Assembly (NCBI RefSeq): GCF_900096995.1
Contig: NZ_OANT01000005.1
Span: 248,001 to 312,000, forward strand
Direction of reading: 5' to 3'
Length of the DNA stretch: 64,000 nucleotides
From: Acinetobacter puyangensis
GTDB lineage: Bacteria > Pseudomonadota > Gammaproteobacteria > Pseudomonadales > Moraxellaceae
A model generated the notes under the pieces. That model was not told the origin of the DNA, did not search any database, and worked only from the letters and a program-made list of their open reading frames with translations. Shown here piece by piece: positions 47,047-55,758 of the stretch. Both the position numbers and the translations under genes were made by a program. The first letter of the stretch is position 1. Each line of letters opens with the position of its first letter.

Positions 47047-48804
47047 TTAGCCTGCAACTGTGTCTTTTTGAATACGCAATTGCTCGTATGAATGGGCTTC
47101 CTGTTCATTAATCGCTACCAAATACGGCTCAACAGATTTTTTAAAGCTCAACATATTGCCGTTTTCATCTTTTTTCAGATGAGCATGGCAAAACCAGTCT
47201 GCATTATTTTTATTTGGAAAATCAGCACGATAATGATACAACCCCCAACGGCTTTCTGTGCGAAATAACGAAGCACGTGCAGCCATCTCGGCGCAATCCC
47301 GAATCACCGCAACTTCTGCGGCACGCATTAATTCATGTGGATGAGTGGCAGAAATCTGGGCAATATCCTGCTTAATTTCATCAAAACGTCGCAAACCGAT
47401 TTCCATCTTTTGTCGGGTTTTCGGTGGCTGTAAGTAATCATTGACAAAACGCCGCAACTTATATTCCACCTGTTCGGCAGGCAATCCTTCCTGCCGTGAC
47501 AAAGGTGCATAAATACGTGCTTTTTCCTGTTCAATCTCTTGTTGATTCAGTTCCGTTTCCAATACATCAGCCACGTAATGTGCTGCATTCACACCAGCAA
47601 ACCAGCCATAGGTAAACGCTCCCAGCATATAGTTATGCGGTACAGCCGCCATATCGCCTGCGCTATAAAGCCCCTTGATCGAAGTTTCGGCTTTTTCATT
47701 GACCCAGACCCCCGATGCACTATGCCCACTACAAAAACCAATCTCAGAGATATGCATTTCCACCATATCATGCCGATAATTTGTCCCACGTCCTTCATGG
47801 AATCGACCACGACTTGGGCGTTCGTTGGTATGTAGAATCTCTTCAATGGTTTGAATGGTTTCTTCTGCCAAATGATCAACTTTTAAAAAGACTGGGCCAT
47901 GACCGCTTTCCAATTCTTGATAAAATTCCCACATCATTTGTCCGCTCCAGTAATCACACTCGATAAAGCGTTCACCTTTACTGTTTGCAGTATAGCCACC
48001 TAATGGTCCTGTCACATAGGCACAGGCTGGGCCGTTATAATCCTTAATCAATGGATTAATTTGAAAACATTCAAGATTGGAAAGTTCTGCACCTGCATGA
48101 TAGGCCATGGCATAGCCATCACCAGCATTGGTTGGATTTTCATAGGTTCCCATCAAATAGCCTGATGCCGGCAAACCCAAACGTCCTGCTGCCCCACAAC
48201 ATAAAATGGCAGCTTTGGTTTTAATCACATAAAAATCACCCGTACGACAATCAAAACCAAGCACGCCATTAATCGCACCCTGATCACTTTTCAATAATTT
48301 AGTGGTGACAATACGATTATTGATTTTCACCTGCGCACGCTTTAACTGGCGATACAGCACTTTTTTTACATCGTGCCCTTCGGGCATGGGTAACACATAT
48401 GCCCCCATATGATGAACTTTCTTAACAGCAAATTCGCCTGTTTCATCTTTTTCAAATTTAATGCCCCATTCATCTAATTGTTGAATGGTTTTAAAACTAT
48501 GCTTGGCATAAGCATAAATCGTGGTTTGATTGACCACGCCATCATTGGCGATGGTAATTTCCTTGGTATATTGTTCTGGTGTCGCATAACCAGGAATAAC
48601 CGCATTATTTAATCCATCCATGCCCATGGAAATTGCGCCACTACGTTTTACATTGGCCTTTTCAATCAATAGTACACTTAAATGAGGATTTTCTTTTTTG
48701 GCTTTAATCGCAGCCATGGGTCCTGCTGTACCACCACCAATGACGACGATGTCATATTCCAGATATTTGGTTTCAGGCTGAATCGTAGAATGCTGAATTT
48801 CCAT
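47047..48804 (-). CDS. AprA/fumarate-reductase-type FAD oxidoreductase
   Basis: 585 residues. FAD-binding VVIGGGTAGPMAAIKAKKENP at the N-terminus, a second FAD motif GLYSAGDMAAVPHNYMLGAF, and an extended C-terminal helical domain (RAAEVAVIRDCAEMAARASLFRTESRWGLYHYR) as in the alpha subunit of APS reductase and succinate dehydrogenases. Paired with the ferredoxin, it looks like an AprAB-type complex, yet there is no sat or qmo gene nearby and the host is an aerobe. The start at 48804 has GGAGA upstream; the longer frame is unsupported. Reaction unknown. Confidence 0.82.
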   Translation of the reverse strand: MEIQHSTIQPETKYLEYDIVVIGGGTAGPMAAIKAKKENPHLSVLLIEKANVKRSGAISMGMDGLNNAVIPGYATPEQYTKEITIANDGVVNQTTIYAYAKHSFKTIQQLDEWGIKFEKDETGEFAVKKVHHMGAYVLPMPEGHDVKKVLYRQLKRAQVKINNRIVTTKLLKSDQGAINGVLGFDCRTGDFYVIKTKAAILCCGAAGRLGLPASGYLMGTYENPTNAGDGYAMAYHAGAELSNLECFQINPLIKDYNGPACAYVTGPLGGYTANSKGERFIECDYWSGQMMWEFYQELESGHGPVFLKVDHLAEETIQTIEEILHTNERPSRGRFHEGRGTNYRHDMVEMHISEIGFCSGHSASGVWVNEKAETSIKGLYSAGDMAAVPHNYMLGAFTYGWFAGVNAAHYVADVLETELNQQEIEQEKARIYAPLSRQEGLPAEQVEYKLRRFVNDYLQPPKTRQKMEIGLRRFDEIKQDIAQISATHPHELMRAAEVAVIRDCAEMAARASLFRTESRWGLYHYRADFPNKNNADWFCHAHLKKDENGNMLSFKKSVEPYLVAINEQEAHSYEQLRIQKDTVAG

Positions 48805-48843
48805 ATTGTTCTCCATAAATGCAAAACTAGTCATCAATAAAAA

Positions 48844-49587
48844 CTAGCGATAAATACGCAATTGGTATTGGAAACTTTCACCCGAGAAATACAGATATTC
48901 ATAATCCAGCGGATTATGCTGTGCATCGTGCGTCAATCTTTCGACACGTAGAATCGGTGTATGCAAATCAATGGAAAGTAATTGTGCCAATTCATCATCT
49001 GCGGTAATGGCATCAATATTCAGGTCGGCATATCCCAAAGGAATTTGTAAATCTTCTTCAAGCGATTTAAAAATATCGGTAATACGTAAATCGACCTGCT
49101 GTTCAAATAATTTTTTACCAATATGTTCAGGTAAATAGGTTAATTCATAAGATACAGGTTCATTGTTGAGCAAACGAACTCGTTTAATTTCTGTCACTTC
49201 ACTATTCACAGATATTTTCAGTTTTGCAGCGACTTGTAAGGGGGCAGCAATAAACTTGACCGACAACACCTCATTCACAATATGATGTCCAGAATGTGCC
49301 ATAGCTTCAGCAAAACCCTGCAACTGACTAATATTTTGATAAGCCTTTGGTTTACTGACAAAAGTACCTTTACCATGTACTTTAAAAACTACACCCTCCT
49401 GTGACAATTTGTGCAAGGCTTGTCGTACGGTAATCCGACTGACCTTAAATTGTTCAGATAATTCATGTTCAGAGGGTAATTGACTCAAAGGTGGATATTT
49501 TCCACTATGAATTTGCAGCAACAACTGTTCTTTAATTTGATCATATAAAGGCAGCTGGCTATTGGATTTGCTCGCTTGATCGGTCAT
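48844..49587 (-). CDS. GntR-family regulator (HutC/UTRA type)
   Basis: 247 residues: N-terminal winged helix (PLYDQIKEQLLLQIHSGKYPP, ELSEQFKVSRITVRQALHKLSQEG) and a C-terminal UTRA ligand domain. It is first in the minus-strand operon running to the DUF971 gene and likely controls that operon and itself through the palindrome 11 bp upstream of its start. The ATG at 49587 is preferred to the TTG at 49629. Confidence 0.87.
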   Translation of the reverse strand: MTDQASKSNSQLPLYDQIKEQLLLQIHSGKYPPLSQLPSEHELSEQFKVSRITVRQALHKLSQEGVVFKVHGKGTFVSKPKAYQNISQLQGFAEAMAHSGHHIVNEVLSVKFIAAPLQVAAKLKISVNSEVTEIKRVRLLNNEPVSYELTYLPEHIGKKLFEQQVDLRITDIFKSLEEDLQIPLGYADLNIDAITADDELAQLLSIDLHTPILRVERLTHDAQHNPLDYEYLYFSGESFQYQLRIYR

Positions 49588-49597
49588 ATCTACCAAC

Positions 49598-49609
49598 TTG
49601 TTATAACAA
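49598..49609. promoter_or_regulatory. Candidate operator of the GntR regulator
   Basis: Perfect 12-bp palindrome TTGTTATAACAA centred just upstream of the regulator start codon. HutC-type GntR proteins typically bind such short palindromes and autoregulate. Confidence 0.55.
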
Positions 49610-49931
49610 CTTGAAGAAATACTATTCAAATATATTTAAATTCAGAAATAATTTATTCTGATATATTTAGCTAAAACAATGAATAACATCTATTGTTTAA
49701 GTTTTTTATATATAAATCAAAAACTTATTAATTTTCAATTTTCAGATATAAGACAATTTTCCAGAGAGTATAATTGCGTATAGAAAATAAATTAAAACCA
49801 TTCATCTAAATTTCAATTTAAATGATGCCATTTCAACACTATTTTCGATAGATTGCTGAATAACCAGCATTTTCGTTCACCAATTCAACACAATTAGGGC
49901 TAACATACTGATTTAATATATTTTTTATAAT
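49610..49931. promoter_or_regulatory. Divergent AT-rich region before the GntR operon and TonB receptor
   Basis: No gene recognised. Two CAACAC half-sites (in TTTCAACACTA and ATTCAACACAA) sit 50-110 bp upstream of the sigma-54 promoter at 49932 and may be activator half-sites. The promoter of the GntR operon must also lie here; I could not assign it. Confidence 0.35.
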
Positions 49932-49947
49932 TGGCACCTTTTCTGCT
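49932..49947 (+). promoter_or_regulatory. Sigma-54 promoter of the TonB-dependent receptor at 50000
   Basis: TGGCACCTTTTCTGCT, GG and GC 10 nt apart, about 53 bp before the start codon. Confidence 0.72.
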
Positions 49948-49999
49948 CATTGTTGACTCTAGTTAAAAAAATTTAATTTACTTAAAAACTGGAGCAACA

Positions 50000-52693
50000 A
50001 TGTACAAACTCAATAAAATCAACCAGAGCATATTGCTAGTCATTTGGGGAATAGGTTATGCGACACTTTCTTCTGCACAGGAGACTGTGACAGAGCAGAC
50101 AAATCCTGTCCAACAACCGATTGCGATCAGTCCAAGCGCTGAAAGCAATGAGGCAGAAACGGTGCCCTTACTTTCTTCCGTAATTGTGACAGGTTCACGC
50201 ACACGTGAAAATCGTACGGTCGCCAGTAGCCCAACACCGATTGATGTCATTTCTAATGACAATATTAAACAGGCCAATCAACGTAATTTATTGGAAGCTC
50301 TCAATAACACCCTCCCTTCATTTAACGTACCGACTTTGCCAGGCTACGGTATCAATTCGACGGTTAAAGCAGGTCAATTACGTGGCTTAAACAGTAGCCA
50401 TACCTTGGTTCTGGTCAATGGCAAGCGACGTCACTCTACAGCCCGTCTTGGTGCAGGAGGATTCACTGCATCGGCACCCGTCGATCTCGGTTTGATTCCT
50501 ACAGGCTCAATTGAACGAATTGAAGTGTTACGTGATGGTGCAGCGGCAATTTATGGTTCGGATGCCATTGCCGGTGTGATTAATATCATCACCAAAAAAG
50601 ATGATCATGGTGGTGAAGTATCAGCCAAATATGGTGGTTATACCGAAGGTGATGGTACGCTACAACAATATATTGCAGGCGCAGGATTTAAACTCGGTGA
50701 TGAAGGCCATGTGTATATATCGGCACAATACGACAAACAAGGTGCTGCATTTAGAGATAGCCCGGTACCTGGCCATATTCAGTATTATTTCCCGATTGAT
50801 GCCAATGGCAATGAAGTTGCACCGGGAGGTTCGCCTTCATTTGGCCCGACTTTGCCACCCGGCGCCACACCTAATCCGAAAGAAGCAGGTGTAGACCGAA
50901 ATAATACTGTGTTTGGCGCATCAGGTGGGGTTCCAGAATCCGAACTGGCGTCATTGACTGTCGATCTCTCTTATCCGCTCAGCGACAAAACCGAACTGTA
51001 TGCATTTGCCAGTTATGCAGACCGTGAAACCCGCTCTCCTCAACATTTTCGTTTTCCCTCTAGAGATATTGTGGTCAGGGCATTATGGCCGGACGGCTTT
51101 ACCCCTTATACAGGTGTCGATGAAGAAGACTACTCATTACAATTAGGTGTAAAAGGTACAGATTTGGCCGGTTGGGACTGGGACTTTAGTACCGTGTATG
51201 GTGCAGATAATATTGATGCCTATCAATATAGCTCCAATAGCCCAAGTTTTGGACTGGACAGTAAAAAAGACTTTTATACAGGGAGTTATAAATATAATTC
51301 CTGGGTCAATAACTTTGATCTAAAGCGTTCTTTTGAACAAGGTCTTTTAGGCTGGTTAACCGATGTTTCACTCGGTGCAGAATATCGCCGTGAAGGGTAT
51401 AAACGAACTGCTGGCGAATTACAATCATGGGCCTATGGTCCAGATGTTGATCCAGAAAAATTTGCCAATGGCGAATATGGCTATGTGTTAGATGGACCCA
51501 ATAAAGGCACTCTGATTTCAATTAGTGATGCAGGTTCTCAAGCCGATACCGGAATTCGCCCGGAAGATACTGCCGATGATTCCCGTAATAGCTATGCCTT
51601 ATATGCCGGATTATCGGTCTACCCTACCGAAAAATTGATTATTGATACAGGATTACGCTTTGAAGATTATAGTGATTTTGGCGATATTGTGACGGGCCGT
51701 GTATCCAGCCGTTATGATTTTACGCCCAAAATTGCTTTGCGTGGTACAGTCAGTACCGGTTTTCAGGCACCTGCCCTTGCTGCTCAAGGCTATAAGGCAA
51801 CAGGTGTAACTGTATCTGAAACCAACCGGACTTTAGCAGTAAACTCTGCCGCTGCTCAGGCACTTGGCGCAGAATCCTTAAAACCGGAAGAATCTAAAAA
51901 CTATTCTTTAGGTTTTGTGTTTAGACCGTTAAGAAATTTGAATATCGCACTGGATGCCTATCAAATTGATGTTAAGGATCGAATCTCGGCCTTAAGTACC
52001 ATTCGTGCCTCTAATCTGGAAACTGATGCACAAAAAGCTGCATTCTCAAGTTTTGTGCAATCTGTTGATCCATCTTTTGGTCCAAATGACGGAATTGATT
52101 ATTTTATTAATGCCGGAAAAACCAAAACCAAAGGGTTAGACTTAACCATTGAATATCTATTAAGCACAGATCGTTATGGTTCTTTTCTATTCACAGCTGC
52201 TGGAAACTGGAATAAAACCGAACTGGTGAGCAGAGCTGCTACCCCTGCGGCATTGACTGCTTTTGGATTTAGCTCAGATTTAACCTATAATGCATCATCT
52301 ATTGCCAACCTTGAATATCTATCACCACGGTTTAAAGGCATTGTCGGCTTAAACTGGCATCTGGAAAAATGGAGTGCCGGATTGACTGCAACACGATTTG
52401 GCGAAATCCGACGCAGTACCAGTGTCAACGTGGATGGAGTATCAACACCAAAAGTCTTTAATGCCGGAAATCTATGGTTAGTCGATGCACAGGTGGGTTA
52501 TAAATTTACCGATCAGTTGAGTCTAACCCTCAACGGGAACAATATTTTTGATCAAAAACCACGTAAACTACCCGCCAATACCGTGTCTGGTCCCGGTTTA
52601 TTATGGCCATTTCAAAGCTATAGTTATTTAAACAATAGCCCGATTAATGCAGCAGGCAGCTTTTATTCTGCGGCATTAAATTATAAATGGTAA
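50000..52693 (+). CDS. TonB-dependent outer-membrane receptor
   Basis: 897 residues: signal peptide, plug domain (VIVTGSRTRENRTVASSPTPIDVIS, IERIEVLRDGAAAIYGSDAIAGVINIITKK) and a C-terminal barrel ending in an aromatic (ALNYKW). Longer than the receptor at 34200, with an extra proline/glycine-rich loop near residues 270-310. Single-gene unit under its own sigma-54 promoter, convergent with a DszA-like monooxygenase gene. Likely imports a sulfur source; no siderophore genes are nearby. Confidence 0.9.
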   Translation: MYKLNKINQSILLVIWGIGYATLSSAQETVTEQTNPVQQPIAISPSAESNEAETVPLLSSVIVTGSRTRENRTVASSPTPIDVISNDNIKQANQRNLLEALNNTLPSFNVPTLPGYGINSTVKAGQLRGLNSSHTLVLVNGKRRHSTARLGAGGFTASAPVDLGLIPTGSIERIEVLRDGAAAIYGSDAIAGVINIITKKDDHGGEVSAKYGGYTEGDGTLQQYIAGAGFKLGDEGHVYISAQYDKQGAAFRDSPVPGHIQYYFPIDANGNEVAPGGSPSFGPTLPPGATPNPKEAGVDRNNTVFGASGGVPESELASLTVDLSYPLSDKTELYAFASYADRETRSPQHFRFPSRDIVVRALWPDGFTPYTGVDEEDYSLQLGVKGTDLAGWDWDFSTVYGADNIDAYQYSSNSPSFGLDSKKDFYTGSYKYNSWVNNFDLKRSFEQGLLGWLTDVSLGAEYRREGYKRTAGELQSWAYGPDVDPEKFANGEYGYVLDGPNKGTLISISDAGSQADTGIRPEDTADDSRNSYALYAGLSVYPTEKLIIDTGLRFEDYSDFGDIVTGRVSSRYDFTPKIALRGTVSTGFQAPALAAQGYKATGVTVSETNRTLAVNSAAAQALGAESLKPEESKNYSLGFVFRPLRNLNIALDAYQIDVKDRISALSTIRASNLETDAQKAAFSSFVQSVDPSFGPNDGIDYFINAGKTKTKGLDLTIEYLLSTDRYGSFLFTAAGNWNKTELVSRAATPAALTAFGFSSDLTYNASSIANLEYLSPRFKGIVGLNWHLEKWSAGLTATRFGEIRRSTSVNVDGVSTPKVFNAGNLWLVDAQVGYKFTDQLSLTLNGNNIFDQKPRKLPANTVSGPGLLWPFQSYSYLNNSPINAAGSFYSAALNYKW

Positions 52694-52724
52694 GCCTGTT
52701 TATATGTTCTAAATTTTAGAAACG

Positions 52725-52757
52725 AAAAAAATCCCTAGATCATGCTAGGGATTTTTT
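52725..52757. terminator. Bidirectional terminator between receptor and DszA-like gene
   Basis: Perfect stem around ATCCCTAG/CTAGGGAT with loop ATCATG and A/T tracts on both flanks, 35 bp after the receptor stop. Confidence 0.85.
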
Positions 52758-52866
52758 GTTTAATCATATACAACAGTTTATGTGATCTATTACATTCTTT
52801 CATGACATACCCTATATCCTACGAATGATTTAAAATCATAGGCCTGTTATATCTTGAACGACTTGA

Positions 52867-54129
52867 CTAAGTTGATGAAGAAATCTCTGAAGTAAATTTA
52901 TGTGACGTTGATCTTGATTGGCTTGCCAATTGCGGAATGTCAAAGCCATGATCCAGATCCAGTAATGGGAATAATAAATCTGCTACCCGATAAGCCTCAT
53001 CAATCAATGGCCAACCAGATAAAATAAATGCAGAAGTTCCCTGTGCCTGAAACTCCCTAATTCGGGCCGCCACATTTTCTGCACTGCCCACCAAAGTGGT
53101 TCCCGCCAGTGGTCCCAATACATTAAAGCCATGTAATGCAGGCCCTGTCCAGATATTCGGGTAAATTTCAAAGTCTTTGGCGTTTGGCAATTTCCCTGAT
53201 TTAATGGTATCTATATTTTGTTGGATCTGTGGATTGTCAGACTGATAACTTTCAAATGTTTCGCCCGGCGGTAATTGGCGTTTAATAGATTGAATCGCAT
53301 ATTCTACTGAAGTATGGTCAATCAAATACTGCGCGTAGTCCCATGCCTCTTGTTCTGTTTCCCGTACAATAATTTGTAGACGTGTTCCAAATTTCAGGCG
53401 TTTACCAATCTTGGCAGCTTCGGCTGCAACCCGACGAAATTTTTCACCCAGTCGTTGTGGCGTATCTGCAAAGCTCAAATAAACATCTAACACTTCAATC
53501 GAATGAGCAACACCGGCTGCTGAAGTTCCTGCACCCCATAAAGGCAAACCTTGCGGATAATAGGTTTTCTTGTGTGAATCGGCTGCCACACTTTTACTTT
53601 GCTGGACCAACTCGGGAGGAAATGGTGCAAGTTTGATATATTCGCCTTCATAACCATCGGTTTCACCCTTGAAAATTTTCTGAAAAGCCTGCCAGTATTC
53701 CAAGCTATACCGATATCGCTCATCATGCGGATAATGAACGCCAAAAGCAGGTAATGCACGGTCATTACCATTCACCGCATTAAACAATAAACGACCTTCT
53801 GAAAACTGCTCTATGGTTGATGCAATCTGTGCTAATTTCGCAGGACCAACCAGACCGGGATGAATAGCGGCAAGAAATTTCAAGCGCTGCGTTGAGCTAA
53901 TTAACGATGACGTAACTGTTAATACTTCGTTGCCACCCAACCCAGTTGCCAGTAAAGCACCATAAAAACCAAGATCATCAATGGTTGATGCAAGACGTTG
54001 TAAATGTTTAAAGCCGGTATTCCAGCGACCGTGTGGTTCCCATGGAATTGGCCCATCAGGTAAAGTCAGATACCAGAGTAATTTAATTTTTTCTGGTGTT
54101 TCAACAAGTGAATGCTTTTCTAATGTCAC
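52867..54129 (-). CDS. NtaA/SnaA/DszA-family FMNH2-dependent monooxygenase
   Basis: 420-residue luciferase-like monooxygenase of the DszA/NtaA branch: LWYLTLPDGPIPWEPHGRW at the start, FNAVNGNDRALPAFGVHYPHDERYRYSLEYWQAF in the middle and LPLWGAGTSAAG for FMN contacts. It would open a ring or cleave a C-S bond in a sulfone or sulfonate. The real start is the GTG at 54129 with AAGGA 7 nt upstream; the TTG at 54147 lies over that ribosome-binding site. Close paralogue of the gene at the right edge. Own sigma-54 promoter. Confidence 0.87.
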   Translation of the reverse strand: MTLEKHSLVETPEKIKLLWYLTLPDGPIPWEPHGRWNTGFKHLQRLASTIDDLGFYGALLATGLGGNEVLTVTSSLISSTQRLKFLAAIHPGLVGPAKLAQIASTIEQFSEGRLLFNAVNGNDRALPAFGVHYPHDERYRYSLEYWQAFQKIFKGETDGYEGEYIKLAPFPPELVQQSKSVAADSHKKTYYPQGLPLWGAGTSAAGVAHSIEVLDVYLSFADTPQRLGEKFRRVAAEAAKIGKRLKFGTRLQIIVRETEQEAWDYAQYLIDHTSVEYAIQSIKRQLPPGETFESYQSDNPQIQQNIDTIKSGKLPNAKDFEIYPNIWTGPALHGFNVLGPLAGTTLVGSAENVAARIREFQAQGTSAFILSGWPLIDEAYRVADLLFPLLDLDHGFDIPQLASQSRSTSHKFTSEISSST

Positions 54130-54175
54130 GTTATATTCCTTTTTCAATCAATTTAATAAAAGACAAGATTGAATT

Positions 54176-54191
54176 TGCAGGGAATGTGCCA
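54176..54191 (-). promoter_or_regulatory. Sigma-54 promoter of the DszA-like gene
   Basis: Minus strand TGGCACATTCCCTGCA, consensus -24 box and CTGCA at -12, GG and GC 10 nt apart. Start site near 54165, about 36 nt before the GTG. Confidence 0.8.
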
Positions 54192-54263
54192 TTAATTTAT
54201 TAGCATAATATACTGATTTATTTTGAAATTAATTTTATTATATTTTTATTCGAGGTTAAATAT

Positions 54264-54289
54264 CAACATTCATGTTGTATTTTCAACAT
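54264..54289. promoter_or_regulatory. Putative enhancer upstream of the DszA-like gene
   Basis: Perfect inverted repeat CAACAT-TC-ATGTTG (54264-54277) followed by a third CAACAT (54284-54289), about 100-125 bp upstream of the expected start site. Same motif as at 40998-41020. Confidence 0.55.
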
Positions 54290-54376
54290 TGATGGTTTGT
54301 CTCCATTGACTGCACTAGCTAAATGTAATCATTAATTGATTACACTTAGCCAGAATTTTTCAGTTGATTAATTCAA

Positions 54377-55636
54377 TTATTTAAACTTCGTCACATTCTC
54401 AGCACGTTCTTTTAACAACACCGAATTATATTCACCCGGTGGGACATCATTTAAGTAATAATTACCGATGTGATATAAACGCCAGCGAATCGGGTCATGC
54501 GTGGTATGGGTACGTGCATTACGCCAGAAACGGTCCAAATTCCATTTTGACAAAGTAGAACTTGCGCCAAGTAAGCCAAAGATTTCACTGGAGATTTTAA
54601 GCGAAGCAGCATCGGAATGATAACGTGTCGCCGCCACCGATAAAATAAGTTTGGTTTGTAAATCCTCATCAAGAATATCGGCCAAGTGTTGCTGATAAAT
54701 CGCAGCAGAACGATCCAATAAGGCTTCGGCAGCATCGGCCAAAGCTGCAAATTCACCAATTTGCTTGATAATATGTGGTTCGTGTGTTGCTGCATCGACA
54801 CCACTTTCCACCCAAGGGCGGGCATGGTGTTTTAAATAATCAACCGCTGCATTTAAGGCACCGACTGCAATCCCGGTATCCATGGCAGCATGTAAGATTT
54901 GTGGCCAGGTTAAACCTGTTCTCAATTGAAAACCGCCAGCATCTCTTTTGGGAATAAAGCGCTCATCCACCACGATATTGTTAAAATTTACCGTGCCACT
55001 GACACTATTGTTCTGACCAATTGCATCCCAGTCATCAACCAGCTCAAGTCCTGGCGTATCACGGTGCAACAAGATACCGACTGGACCATTGTCACTACCT
55101 GCGGTTAAAGAAATCCATTCGGCCAGTAAAGAACCTGTAGAATAAAATTTACTGCCATTTAAAATCAATTGCCCTTGTGCATTGCGATCCACGCGGGTTT
55201 TATGAGAAAACTTATTTTTACCGCCAATTTCTGCCAATGCATTACCAAAACGTTTACCCGCCAGAATATCTGCCACCAAACGATCACGGATCTCATCGCT
55301 GTAACCAGTAAATACACCTCGTACCATGACAAAATGAATTTGCAATAATTGTCCAACACCTGCATCGGCTGCCGAGATAATTTTCACCACATTAACAATG
55401 GTAAAAACACTTGCCCCCAATCCACCGAATTCTTTAGGCACACTAATTGCCGTTAAACCTGCTTCTGACACCAGTTTGGCCTGCGCATAAGGCACCACAC
55501 GATTATATGCGGTATCCTTGGCATAATTTTCCAATGCTTTGGCAACGTCTTTTGCCACTTCAATAGCTTCATCTTCACTATGTAGATGACGCACAGCCCC
55601 AAGCTGTAAAAAGTCACTTTGATGAATATCGTTCAT
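54377..55636 (-). CDS. SfnB/DszC-like acyl-CoA-dehydrogenase-fold oxidoreductase
   Basis: 419 residues with the acyl-CoA dehydrogenase fold: N-terminal helical domain with VSEAGLTAISVPKEFGGLGAS, a middle beta domain (LNGSKFYSTGSLLAEWISLTA), and a C-terminal helical bundle ending RWRLYHIGNYYLNDVPPGEY. This is the SfnB/DszC group that acts with reduced flavin in organosulfur oxidation and lacks the dehydrogenase catalytic Glu. Last gene of the operon that enters from the right edge. Substrate unknown. Confidence 0.85.
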   Translation of the reverse strand: MNDIHQSDFLQLGAVRHLHSEDEAIEVAKDVAKALENYAKDTAYNRVVPYAQAKLVSEAGLTAISVPKEFGGLGASVFTIVNVVKIISAADAGVGQLLQIHFVMVRGVFTGYSDEIRDRLVADILAGKRFGNALAEIGGKNKFSHKTRVDRNAQGQLILNGSKFYSTGSLLAEWISLTAGSDNGPVGILLHRDTPGLELVDDWDAIGQNNSVSGTVNFNNIVVDERFIPKRDAGGFQLRTGLTWPQILHAAMDTGIAVGALNAAVDYLKHHARPWVESGVDAATHEPHIIKQIGEFAALADAAEALLDRSAAIYQQHLADILDEDLQTKLILSVAATRYHSDAASLKISSEIFGLLGASSTLSKWNLDRFWRNARTHTTHDPIRWRLYHIGNYYLNDVPPGEYNSVLLKERAENVTKFK

Positions 55637-55689
55637 GTTTTACTCCAAAAAAAAATCTGATTTTTAAACTCATTTTCAAATTGCGCTTA

Positions 55690-55758
55690 TAACTGCTGTT
55701 GAATACCGACCAGATAGATTTTCTCTGCCTGCTGGCGCTTCAATCCAATCTGGTTCTG
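55690..55758 (-). other. In-frame open extension after the ATPase stop codon
   Basis: Directly after the TAG at 55759-55761 the frame stays open for 23 codons reading QNQIGLKRQQAEKIYLVGIQ and ends at TAA (55687-55689). The coding-like composition suggests an amber mutation that shortened the ATPase tail, or chance. Confidence 0.4.
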
